35,778 nt of DNA from an uncultured Actinomycetes bacterium (GTDB taxonomy: Bacteria; Actinomycetota; UBA4738; CALAEC01): contig CALAEC010000052.1 in assembly GCA_937890785.1 (NCBI GenBank), positions 1-35,778 of the forward strand. The letters run 5' to 3'. Each line of letters begins with the position of its first letter. Position 1 is the stretch's first letter. This document shows, in pieces, positions 28,077-35,778 of this stretch. Position numbers and translations under genes: made by a program. The notes under the pieces were generated by a model. That model worked only from the letters and a program-made list of their open reading frames with translations, was not told the DNA's origin and made no database searches.

Positions 28077-29024
28077 ATGGAGGTCGTCCAGGGAAGCCGT
28101 TCGCTTCCGATCGCCGGCGAGGCGTCGGTCACGATCGGCGTGTTCGACGGGGTGCACGCCGGACACCGCGCCGTGATCGGCCGGGCCCTCGCCGTGGCCC
28201 GCGAGCGGGGACTCCGCGCGGTGGCCGTCACGTTCGATCGCCATCCCCTGGAGACGCTGTCGCCCGGCAAGACCCCGAAGCTTCTGACCACCCCGCGCCG
28301 GAAGGCCGAGCTGATCGAGGCCCTCGGCATCGACGTCCTGTTCGTTCTGGAGTTCACCGAAGCGGTCAGCAGATGGTCACCCGAGGAGTTCATCGAGCGC
28401 GTGCTGATCCGGGGGCTGCACGCTCGGCACGTCGCCGTCGGATCGAGCTTCACGTTCGGCCATCGGGCTGCCGGAACCGTGGCCACGCTGACCGACCTCG
28501 GGGAAGTCCACGGGTTCTCGGCCGAGGGCATGGCGACCGTGCTGCTCGCCGGCCGGCGCGTCTCCTCGAGCTCGATCCGCGATGCGCTATCCGCCGGGGA
28601 TCTCGAGTGGCCCGAGATGGCGCTGGGCCGCCGCTACGCCGTGGAGGGGGCCGTGGTCCCAGGGGCCGGGCGAGGGCGGGAGCTCGGGTTCCCCACCGCC
28701 AACCTGCGCACCCCCGAGGCCATCCTCCTGCCCGGCCGTGGGGTCTATGCGGGCCGGGCCATCGCCGGCGATGCCTCCTGGCCGGCGGCCATCAACGTCG
28801 GCGTCAACCCCACCTTCGGCCGCGAGCCCCTCCACCTGGAGGCCTACCTCCTTGGCTTCGACGGCGACCTGACGGGTGCCGTGCTCGGCATCGAGTTCTG
28901 GGCACGGCTCCGCGACGAGGTCGCGTTCGATGGGCCCGGTGAGCTGAGCCGGCAGATCGGCCTCGACGTCGAGGCCACTCGGCGGCTCGTGGCGGGGAAG
29001 GAGCGCCCGCCTGTGATACCCTGA
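28077..29024 (+). CDS. ribF: Bifunctional riboflavin kinase/FAD synthetase
   Basis: TIGVFDGVHAGHRAVIGRAL, VAVTFDRHPLETL, VGSSFTFGHRAAG, RVSSSSIRDALSAGD, GFPTANL, LLGFDGDLTGAVLGIEF. TACGCT (28065-28070) lies 6 nt before the ATG. Confidence 0.96.
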   Translation: MEVVQGSRSLPIAGEASVTIGVFDGVHAGHRAVIGRALAVARERGLRAVAVTFDRHPLETLSPGKTPKLLTTPRRKAELIEALGIDVLFVLEFTEAVSRWSPEEFIERVLIRGLHARHVAVGSSFTFGHRAAGTVATLTDLGEVHGFSAEGMATVLLAGRRVSSSSIRDALSAGDLEWPEMALGRRYAVEGAVVPGAGRGRELGFPTANLRTPEAILLPGRGVYAGRAIAGDASWPAAINVGVNPTFGREPLHLEAYLLGFDGDLTGAVLGIEFWARLRDEVAFDGPGELSRQIGLDVEATRRLVAGKERPPVIP

Positions 29025-29030
29025 CCTGCG
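29017..29030 (+). promoter_or_regulatory. Leaderless-type extended -10 (TGA-TACCCT) 8 nt before the rpsO ATG
   Basis: TGATACCCT 29014-29022, ATG at 29031; overlaps the ribF stop. Confidence 0.5.
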
Positions 29031-29300
29031 ATGACGCTGACGAAGGACGCGAAGGCCGGCATCATCGAGCAGCATCGCAGGACGGATGGAGACACCGGCT
29101 CCCCCGAGGTCCAGATCGCGGTCCTGTCGAAGCGGATCGACGAGCTGACCCAGCACCTCAGGACCCATTCGAGCGACCACCACTCCCGCCGAGGCCTCCT
29201 CCAGATGGTGGGGCGCCGCCGGCGGCTCCTCGAGTACCTCCGCCGGAGCGACGTGGAGCGGTACCGGGCGCTGATCGCTCGCTTAGGCCTTCGGCGGTAG
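29031..29300 (+). CDS. rpsO: 30S ribosomal protein S15
   Basis: [51 protein letters not shown]. Confidence 0.98.
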   Translation: MTLTKDAKAGIIEQHRRTDGDTGSPEVQIAVLSKRIDELTQHLRTHSSDHHSRRGLLQMVGRRRRLLEYLRRSDVERYRALIARLGLRR

Positions 29301-29345
29301 ACGAAGGAGGGGATCGCCCGGCCCACGACGAACCCGTGACCAGAA

Positions 29346-29428
29346 GGAGCGGGATGCCGCGCGGTCAGTTTTCAGTCGCGGACCCCGGACCTCGGCCCGA
29401 GGCCCACCACTGACAACTGGCCCGCTCC
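29346..29428 (+). other. Long structured leader hairpin between rpsO and pnp
   Basis: GGAGCGGG (29346-29353) pairs perfectly with CCCGCTCC (29421-29428); TCAGTTTTCAGT (29365-29376) pairs with ACTGACAACTGG (29409-29420) with one mismatch and one G-U; apical CCTCG/CGAGG (29390-29402). Confidence 0.7.
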
Positions 29429-29457
29429 CCGCTCCTCACCGAGAGAGGAGCACAGGA

Positions 29458-31776
29458 ATGGCAGTGACCAAGGACACGCGCACCGTCGGCGGCGCGGACA
29501 TCACGTTCGAGACCGGCAAGCTGGCCATGCTGGCCGGCGGCTCGGTCGTCGTGACGATCGGCGAGACCCAGGTCCTGGTGACCTGCACGAGCGGTCCGGC
29601 CCGCGAGGGCATCGACTTCTTCCCCCTCACGGTCGACGTGGAGGAGCGGATGTACGCGGCCGGGAAGATCCCCGGCGGCTTCTTCCGCCGGGAGGGGCGG
29701 CCGTCGGAGACCGCCATCCTCACGGCCCGGCTGATCGACCGGCCCCTCCGCCCGACCTTCCGCAAGGGATTCCGCCAGGAGGTGCACGTCGTGTGCACCG
29801 TGCTCTCCGCGGACCAGGCCAACCCCTACGACGTTCCCGGTATCAACGGGGCGGGGCTGGCCGCGTCGCTGGCCGGCCTGCCCTTCGACGGACCGGTGGC
29901 GGCCGTCCGGGTGGGCCTCCTGAACGGGCGGTGGAAGGTCAACCCGACCTATCAGGACCTCGACCTGGCCACCTTCGACATGGTGGTGGCCGGCCGGAAG
30001 AACGACATGGGCGGCGTCGACATCCTGATGGTCGAGGGGGAAGCTCCCGACGAAGCGCTGAAGCACATCGCCGACGGCGATCCGGCGCCGACCGAGGAGA
30101 TCGTGGCCGAAGGGCTCGAGGAGGCCAAGCGGGCCATCGGCGAGATCGTCGACTTCCAGCGCGGGTTCATGGAGCGCGTCGGCGCGACCGAGGGTGAGTT
30201 CCCGATCGAGGTCGACTACGAGGACGAGGTCACGACCGCGGTCGACGCGTTCGCCCGCGGCCGGGTGGCCCAGGCCCTCACCATCGCCGACAAGGCCGAG
30301 CGGAACGAGGCGCTGGACACGATCAAGGCCGAGCTGGGCAAGCACCTGTCCGAGGCCTGGGACGAGGAGGCCCACGCCGCACGGGTCCAACAGGTGGCCC
30401 GGTACTTCAAGGACCTCCAGAAGGACGCGATGCGCCGCCGCGTGGTCGAGGAGGGCATCCGGATCGACGGCCGGAAGGCCGACGAGCTCCGCCCGATCTC
30501 GTGCGAGGTCGGGCTGATCCCCCGGGCCCACGGCTCGGGGCTGTTCCAGCGGGGCGAGACCCAGGTCCTGAACGTGGCCACGCTGGGGATGCTCCGGATG
30601 ACCCAGACGATCGACACGATCGACCCCGAGGAGAGCAAGCGCTACATCCACCACTACAACTTCCCGCCGTTCTCGACCGGGGAGACCGGCTTCATGCGCG
30701 GGCCGAAGCGCCGGGAGATCGGCCACGGCGCCCTGGCCGAGCGAGCCATGGTGCCGGTGATCCCCGACGAGCAGGAGTTCCCCTACACGCTGCGGCTGGT
30801 CTCGGACGTCCTCCAGTCGAACGGCTCCACCTCGATGGCCAGCGTGTGCGCCTCGACGCTGTCGCTGATGGATGCCGGAGTGCCGATCCTGGGGCCGGTG
30901 GCGGGGATCGCCATGGGGCTGATCGCGGAGGGCGGCGACTTCGTCACGCTGACCGACATCCTCGGGGCCGAGGACGCCCTGGGCGACATGGACTTCAAGG
31001 TGGCCGGGACCCGCGACTTCGTCACCGCGCTCCAGCTCGACACTAAGGTCACCGGCCTGCCGGCCGAGGTCCTCAACGGGGCCCTGAAGCAGGCCCGTGA
31101 GGCCAGGCTCTACATCCTCGACCGGATGCTGGAGACGATCCCCGAGCCGCGGGAGGTCCTCTCGACGAAGGCTCCTCGCGTGGTCACCAAGCAGATCCCC
31201 GTCGACAAGATCGGCGAGATCATCGGGCCGAAGGGCAAGCGGATCAACGAGATCATCGCCGCCACCGGCGCCGACATCGACATCCAGGACGACGGCACGG
31301 TGTTCATCGGGTCGCGCGAGGGCGAAGGCGCCGAGCGGGCCATCCAGATGATCGACGAGATCCTCAACCCGAGACTGCCGGAGGTGGGGGAACGGTTCCA
31401 CGGCAAGGTGGTGAAGACCACCACGTTCGGTGCGTTCGTGAACATCCTTCCGGGCCAGGACGGCCTGATGCACATCTCGAAGCTAGGCCGGGGGAAGCGG
31501 GTGAGCTCGGTCGAGGAGGTCCTCAACGTCGGCGATGAGCTCGAGGTCATCGTGACCCGGGTCGAGGACGGCGGCCGGCGGATCGCCATCGACCCGATCT
31601 GGGAAGACATGAACGACGAGGACGTGCAGCAGCTGCTGACCAAGGCCCAGGAGGAGGAGCCCGCCCCCCGCCGGGATCGCGGGCGCGACCGAGGCCGGGG
31701 CGACCGCGGGGACCGCGGCCGGGACCGGGGTCGCGGCGAGCGTGGGCGCCGGCCGCCGCGACCCCGGGAGGAGTGA
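29458..31776 (+). CDS. pnp: Polyribonucleotide nucleotidyltransferase
   Basis: Two RNase PH domains (GGFFRREGRPSETAILTARLIDRPLRP; HYNFPPFSTGETGFMRGPKRREIGHGALAERA), KH (GEIIGPKGKRINEI), S1, Arg/Gly/Asp-rich tail. Confidence 0.98.
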   Translation: MAVTKDTRTVGGADITFETGKLAMLAGGSVVVTIGETQVLVTCTSGPAREGIDFFPLTVDVEERMYAAGKIPGGFFRREGRPSETAILTARLIDRPLRPTFRKGFRQEVHVVCTVLSADQANPYDVPGINGAGLAASLAGLPFDGPVAAVRVGLLNGRWKVNPTYQDLDLATFDMVVAGRKNDMGGVDILMVEGEAPDEALKHIADGDPAPTEEIVAEGLEEAKRAIGEIVDFQRGFMERVGATEGEFPIEVDYEDEVTTAVDAFARGRVAQALTIADKAERNEALDTIKAELGKHLSEAWDEEAHAARVQQVARYFKDLQKDAMRRRVVEEGIRIDGRKADELRPISCEVGLIPRAHGSGLFQRGETQVLNVATLGMLRMTQTIDTIDPEESKRYIHHYNFPPFSTGETGFMRGPKRREIGHGALAERAMVPVIPDEQEFPYTLRLVSDVLQSNGSTSMASVCASTLSLMDAGVPILGPVAGIAMGLIAEGGDFVTLTDILGAEDALGDMDFKVAGTRDFVTALQLDTKVTGLPAEVLNGALKQAREARLYILDRMLETIPEPREVLSTKAPRVVTKQIPVDKIGEIIGPKGKRINEIIAATGADIDIQDDGTVFIGSREGEGAERAIQMIDEILNPRLPEVGERFHGKVVKTTTFGAFVNILPGQDGLMHISKLGRGKRVSSVEEVLNVGDELEVIVTRVEDGGRRIAIDPIWEDMNDEDVQQLLTKAQEEEPAPRRDRGRDRGRGDRGDRGRDRGRGERGRRPPRPREE

Positions 31777-33064
31777 GCTGACCGACCGCGACCGCGGCAC
31801 CATCCGCCGCAGCGAGCACGACTCCGGCATGCGCCTGGTCACCGAGCACATGCCGTGGGTCCGCTCGGTCTCGCTCGGTGTCTGGGTGACCGCGGGGTCC
31901 AGGGACGAGCACCCCCGGATCTCCGGCGCATCACACTTCCTGGAGCACCTCCTGTTCAAGGGGACGAAGACCAGGACGGCGCGGGAGATCGCCGAGGCGT
32001 TCGACGTGGTCGGCGGCGACCTGAACGCGTTCACGGCCAAGGAGCACACCGCGTTCTACGCGCGAGTCCTGGACCGAGATCTGCCGATGGCGGTCGAGGC
32101 TCTGTGCGACATGATCCAGCATTCGCTGATCCGGGCGGCCGACCTCGACGCCGAGCGCACGGTGATCCTCGAGGAGATCAACATGCACGAGGATGCGCCG
32201 GACGAGCTCGTGCACGACCTGTTCATGGAGAACCTGTGGCCGGGGCACCCGATCGGTCGCTCCGTCCTGGGGACGGTGGAGACGATCTCGGCGATGTCCC
32301 GAGACCAGGTCCGGCGGTTCTGGAAGCGCCACTACGTTCCGGGCAACTTCGTCGTGGCGGCAGCGGGCAACCTCGACCACGACCACCTCGAGGAGATGGT
32401 GTCCCGGTTCATCGACACGACCGAGACGGGCGATCCGCGGGGAACCGTCGTGCCGGACCAAGGACGACCGCCGGCTCCCACCGGCGGCGCGCACGTGCGG
32501 CGCCGCCAGACCGAGCAGGCCCACATCTGCGTGGGCACCGCCGGGCTGTCCCGGAACGATCCGCGCCGGTTCGCCATGGGGGTGGTGAACGACGCGATCG
32601 GCGGCGGGATGTCGTCCCGGCTGTTCCAGGAGATCCGGGAGAAGCGCGGCCTGGTGTATTCGGTGTTCTCGTATCACTCGTTGTTCGCTCAGACCGGCGC
32701 GTTCGTGATCTACGCCGGGACGGCGCCGTCGCGAGCGAAGGACGTCCTCGGGCTGATCGATCGGGAGCTCGAGACCGTGGCCGAGAAGGGCCTGACGGAC
32801 CAGGAGCTGGACCGCGCCAAGAGCCACATGAGGGGGTCGATGGTCCTCTCGCTCGAGGAGACCAGCGCCCGCATGAGCCGGGTGGCGAAGTCGGAGATCG
32901 CCCACGGCGAGGTGATCGGGCTCGACGACGTTCTGGAACGGATCGACGCCGTGAGCGCCGACGACGCCCGGAAGGTGGCCGAGGAGGTCCTCCGCCGGCC
33001 TCGGGCCGTCACCGTGATCGGGCCGTTCGACGACGGCGAGTTCGGAGAGTTCGCCCGGACATGA
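31742..33064 (+). CDS. M16-family zinc peptidase (start uncertain)
   Basis: HFLEHLLFKGTKTRTAREIAEAFDVVGGDLNAFTAKEHTAFYARVL (HxxEH). Longest ORF given (GTG 31742, inside pnp); CTG 31778 has a much better SD. Confidence 0.93.
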   Translation: MGAGRRDPGRSELTDRDRGTIRRSEHDSGMRLVTEHMPWVRSVSLGVWVTAGSRDEHPRISGASHFLEHLLFKGTKTRTAREIAEAFDVVGGDLNAFTAKEHTAFYARVLDRDLPMAVEALCDMIQHSLIRAADLDAERTVILEEINMHEDAPDELVHDLFMENLWPGHPIGRSVLGTVETISAMSRDQVRRFWKRHYVPGNFVVAAAGNLDHDHLEEMVSRFIDTTETGDPRGTVVPDQGRPPAPTGGAHVRRRQTEQAHICVGTAGLSRNDPRRFAMGVVNDAIGGGMSSRLFQEIREKRGLVYSVFSYHSLFAQTGAFVIYAGTAPSRAKDVLGLIDRELETVAEKGLTDQELDRAKSHMRGSMVLSLEETSARMSRVAKSEIAHGEVIGLDDVLERIDAVSADDARKVAEEVLRRPRAVTVIGPFDDGEFGEFART

Positions 33065-33825
33065 TCCGGGTCGGGGTGTTCGGCGCCCGCGGAAGGATGG
33101 GCTCGATCCTCTGCGCCGCGATCAGCAACGAGCCGGATATGGACCTCGTCGCTGCCGTTGCTCGTTCGAGCGCCGGGCAGTCGGCCCCCGGCGACGTCGT
33201 GGTCGCAGACCGGCCCGAAGCCGTGGTCGAGGCGGACACCGAGGTTGCGGTCGACTTCACCCGTCCCGACGCGGTCATGGAGAACGTGCGTTTCTGCGTC
33301 GAGCACGGGATCCACGCGGTGGTGGGGACCACGGGGATCGGGCCGGCGGAGCTGGACCGCATCCGCGGGTGGCTGGCCGAGAAGCCCGAGGTCGGTGTGG
33401 TGGTGGCCCCGAACTTCGCCATCGGCGCGGTCGTCGCCCAGCGGCTGGCCGAGGAGGCAGCCCGGTTCTTCCCGGCGGCCGAGGTGATCGAGCTCCACCA
33501 CGACCAGAAGGTCGACGCCCCCAGCGGGACCGCCGCGGCCACCGCCCGAAGGATGGCCGCCGCCCGGAAGGAGGCCTGGTCCGGCCCCGCCGGTGGTGAG
33601 GCCTTCCGCGGTGGGGACGTCGAGGGTGTCCGGGTGCACAGCGTCCGGCTGCCCGGGCTCGTGGCGCACCAGGAGGTCATCTTCGGGGCGCAGGGCCAGA
33701 CGGTGACGATCCGCCACGACGCCCCGGATCGCTCGTGCTACGTGCCCGGCGTCCTCCTGGCGATCCGCGAGGTGCGCCGGCGGCCCGGCCTCACCGTCGG
33801 CCTGGAACCGCTCCTCGAGCTCTGA
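33061..33825 (+). CDS. dapB: 4-hydroxy-tetrahydrodipicolinate reductase
   Basis: IRVGVFGARGRMGSILC, VVGTTGIGPAEL, APNFAIGAVV, ELHHDQKVDAPSGTAAATAR. Confidence 0.96.
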   Translation: MIRVGVFGARGRMGSILCAAISNEPDMDLVAAVARSSAGQSAPGDVVVADRPEAVVEADTEVAVDFTRPDAVMENVRFCVEHGIHAVVGTTGIGPAELDRIRGWLAEKPEVGVVVAPNFAIGAVVAQRLAEEAARFFPAAEVIELHHDQKVDAPSGTAAATARRMAAARKEAWSGPAGGEAFRGGDVEGVRVHSVRLPGLVAHQEVIFGAQGQTVTIRHDAPDRSCYVPGVLLAIREVRRRPGLTVGLEPLLEL

Positions 33826-33859
33826 CCCGCGCCGCCAGAGCGGCTCAGTCCTGGGTCGT

Positions 33860-34279
33860 TCAATCCACGCTCTCCGATTCGCCGACGACGTGGGTCACCG
33901 TGACGTCGAACGTCCGCTCGACTCGGTGGGGGAGGTCCTGGCGGAGCCACCGGGACAGCCCCGGCGGCAGGGTCGACAGGATGATCTCGTCGAACATCTG
34001 GCCCCGGACCGCGTCGGTGATGGCCTGGAGCGGAACCTCGTCGCCGACCTCCCCATCCGCCTGGGCGCCGAGCTCCCGGAACCGCTCCAGAGCCTGCTCG
34101 AGGCGCCGGGATGCGATGGCCCGAGCCTCGCCCTCCGTCCACACCGCGTGATCCTGCGGCTGGGTGGCGGGGACCAGGATGTGGAACCGGGACGGGCCGG
34201 CGGCCAGGCACGCCCTGACCTTCTCGGCGAGGTGCTCGCCCCCGAGCGTCTGGTTGGCGACCACGAGGTAGCGGCGCAT
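33860..34279 (-). CDS. UspA-like/universal-stress-type nucleotide-binding fold protein
   Basis: MRRYLVVANQTLGGEHLAEKVRACLAAGPSRFHILVPATQ...GEVGDEVPLQAITDAVRGQMFDEIILSTLPPGLSRWLRQDLPHRVERTFDVTVTHV. Confidence 0.7.
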   Translation of the reverse strand: MRRYLVVANQTLGGEHLAEKVRACLAAGPSRFHILVPATQPQDHAVWTEGEARAIASRRLEQALERFRELGAQADGEVGDEVPLQAITDAVRGQMFDEIILSTLPPGLSRWLRQDLPHRVERTFDVTVTHVVGESESVD

Positions 34280-34318
34280 GGCACCACCTCCTCGTTTCGA
34301 TGATACCCCTCGGGGAGA

Positions 34319-34783
34319 TCAGGGAAGCTCGGAGCGGAGCGACTCGCCCTTCTGCATCCGGTGGTAGTCGCCCTTGCCGTAGTCCCAGGTGATCATCTCG
34401 TCCGGGACCAGCCGCAGGGCCACGCGGTCGGGCTCCTTCAGCGCGCCGGCGAGCCACCGGCGGCCCTCCGCCTCACCGTACCTCGTGGCGATCCGCTCCA
34501 GCCACCGGTCGCGGTCCTCCTCCCACACCGCCGGCGTCCCGTGGAGGATGACGGCCCGGTACGGGCGCTGCTCGCTGGCGATCGAGACCGCCACGGGCGA
34601 CCCGGCCACCACGTCCCGGCCGGTGTGCCGAAGCTCCAGCCGCGTGGTGAACCAGAAGGCCCGGTCGGCGTAGAGGTACCAGAGCGGCCGAACCCGGGGG
34701 CGGCCCTCGGAGTCCACCGTGGCCCAATGGCACAGGCGGATCTCTTCGAGGAACGCCTTCAGCTCCGCGCCTCGCATCGGCAT
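34319..34783 (-). CDS. Pyridoxamine 5'-phosphate oxidase-fold (FMN/F420-binding) family protein
   Basis: AFLEEIRLCHWATVDSEGRPRVRPLWYLYADRAFWFTTRLELRHTGRDVVAGSPVAVSIASEQRPYRAVILHGTP is PPOX split-barrel-like. Confidence 0.8.
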   Translation of the reverse strand: MPMRGAELKAFLEEIRLCHWATVDSEGRPRVRPLWYLYADRAFWFTTRLELRHTGRDVVAGSPVAVSIASEQRPYRAVILHGTPAVWEEDRDRWLERIATRYGEAEGRRWLAGALKEPDRVALRLVPDEMITWDYGKGDYHRMQKGESLRSELP

Positions 34784-34787
34784 CGGC

Positions 34788-35321
34788 TCACTCCACCCGG
34801 TATTCGGCGGCCAGCCGCACCCCGCCGCCATCCTCCTCGACCAGGATCCCCTCGCACTCGGCCAGCGGCTCGATCACCTGCCCGGTCAGGCCGTACACGG
34901 CGGCCTCGATCAGCGGGCTGTGGCCGATGGCCAGGCCCCGGCCGCCCTCGGGGATCTCGGCCAGGAGCCGGTGCACTGCCTCGGCCAGGCGGGTCGACTC
35001 CTCGTCCACCAGCTCGGCGTCCTGGTCGCGGACGGCGTCGATCCGCCCGATAGAGGCGGCCTTCGCCGCGGCCCGCCAGCGGTCCTCGACCGGGGAGGCC
35101 AGACCCTCGTCCACGCCGTGGTCGGCCGGGAGCTGCTGGCCCAGCCCCCGCAGGAACCAGGCCGCGGTCTCGGCGGCCCGCCGGGCCGGTGAGGTGAACA
35201 CGGCGGCGTACCCTCCCGGGAGGTTCTTGCCGACGTGGAGCGCCAGGGCTCGGCCCTGTTCCGACAGGGCGTCGGCCTCGGGGTCTCGCGGGGCGTGTCG
35301 GCGGAGCTCCAGGGCTCGCAC
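34788..35321 (-). CDS. Histidine phosphatase family protein
   Basis: LRRHAPRDPEADALSEQGRALA, FTSPARRAAETA, GLAIGHSPLIEAAV. GTG start overlaps the EthD stop (TAGTG). Confidence 0.85.
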   Translation of the reverse strand: MRALELRRHAPRDPEADALSEQGRALALHVGKNLPGGYAAVFTSPARRAAETAAWFLRGLGQQLPADHGVDEGLASPVEDRWRAAAKAASIGRIDAVRDQDAELVDEESTRLAEAVHRLLAEIPEGGRGLAIGHSPLIEAAVYGLTGQVIEPLAECEGILVEEDGGGVRLAAEYRVE

Positions 35322-35638
35322 TACTTCACGACATGCCGGTCCACGAAGAGCAGGCCGAAGGCGTCCGTGAAGTTCTCGAGGTCCTTCGTGCTCACCGCCG
35401 CGGTCTCGCTGGCCATGTCGGCCTTGAAGCCGTCCCGGTCGTCCCAGGAGAGCTCGGCCACGCCATCGAACGGCCGCTCCTGTCCCTCAGGCACCCGGGT
35501 GACGAGGTGCACGACATAGCTCCTCAGGTGCTCGTACCCGTCGCGGGCGATCGGCGCGTGCGTGGTGAGCCAGTAGTCGCGGAACTCCTCGTCCGACATC
35601 CCGGCCTTCTTGCGCATCCAGATGTGTGCGGTGGTCAA
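35321..35638 (-). CDS. EthD-domain/dimeric alpha-beta barrel protein
   Basis: HIWMRKKAGMSDEEFRDYWLTTHAPIARDGYEHLRSYVVHLVTRV is an EthD-like pattern. TTG start with GGAGGAGG SD. Confidence 0.8.
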   Translation of the reverse strand: MTTAHIWMRKKAGMSDEEFRDYWLTTHAPIARDGYEHLRSYVVHLVTRVPEGQERPFDGVAELSWDDRDGFKADMASETAAVSTKDLENFTDAFGLLFVDRHVVK

Positions 35639-35644
35639 CGCTCT

Positions 35645-35689
35645 CCTCCTCCGCCGGGTTCGGAACCGAATCCTACCCGGCGGAGGAGG
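35645..35689 (-). promoter_or_regulatory. 15-bp perfect inverted repeat whose 3' arm holds the EthD Shine-Dalgarno
   Basis: CCTCCTCCGCCGGGT (35645-35659) and ACCCGGCGGAGGAGG (35675-35689); inner TTCGG-AA-CCGAA (35659-35670); - strand TAGGAT (35670-35675) in and beside the loop. Confidence 0.6.
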
Positions 35690-35703
35690 TAAGGCCTCGG
35701 CCG

Positions 35704-35778
35704 CTATCGCTCGCAGCGACGGATGACGTCGCGCCCGCCACCGCCTCGGCAGGTGTCGGTGCCGGCCCCGCCGTTGAG
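35704..35778 (-). CDS. C-terminal fragment of a glycine-rich RTX-like calcium-binding repeat protein
   Basis: - strand reading from the window edge gives LNGGAGTDTCRGGGGRDVIRRCER*, typical of hemolysin-type repeat termini; truncated by the window. Confidence 0.6.
   Translation of the reverse strand, partial: LNGGAGTDTCRGGGGRDVIRRCER

Noticed and set aside
29365-31473. 702-aa antisense ORF across pnp
   Set aside because: Same artefact: shadows a confidently identified pnp and has no recognisable motif.
31660-31773. Arg/Gly/Asp repeats (RGRDRGRGDRGDRGRDRGRGERG) at the pnp 3' end
   Set aside because: Low-complexity basic tails are common on actinobacterial PNPase and RNA-binding proteins; not a separate element.
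33826-33859. GCCGC-CAGA-GCGGC mini-hairpin between dapB and the UspA-like gene
   Set aside because: Only a 5-bp stem with no T-tract on either strand; too weak to call a terminator.

Overview
The window is high-GC actinobacterial chromosome. The lineage is inferred from gene content and order (DUF2469 after rnhB, a WhiG-type sigma factor beside xerC, M23 peptidase then rpsB), and no taxonomic search was run. It is almost entirely a conserved housekeeping superoperon on the + strand: rnhB, DUF2469, yraN, comM/yifB, dprA, xerC, whiG-like, M23 peptidase, rpsB, tsf, pyrH, frr, cdsA, dxr, rseP, ispG, rimP, nusA, ylxR, infB, DUF503, rbfA, nrnA-like, truB, ribF, rpsO, pnp, M16 protease, dapB. Lineage-specific blocks interrupt it: a PrsW-like protease with a coupled single-pass membrane protein (- strand), a PQQ-like beta-propeller plus membrane protein, and a TMEM175-like channel plus archaeal-type prolyl-tRNA synthetase (- strand). 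A - strand accessory cluster follows (UspA-like, PPOX-fold, histidine phosphatase, EthD, and the C-terminus of a glycine-rich RTX-like protein). I see no tRNA, rRNA, CRISPR array, transposon or convincing new defence system. The most interesting signals are regulatory or architectural: TANNNT boxes 6-8 nt before eight start codons (leaderless transcription), including a 31-bp divergent promoter at proS; a 15-bp perfect hairpin that sequesters the EthD Shine-Dalgarno; a NusA with a Cys/His-rich tail; two genes that look CTG-initiated; and a CdsA with a ~265-residue acidic extension.
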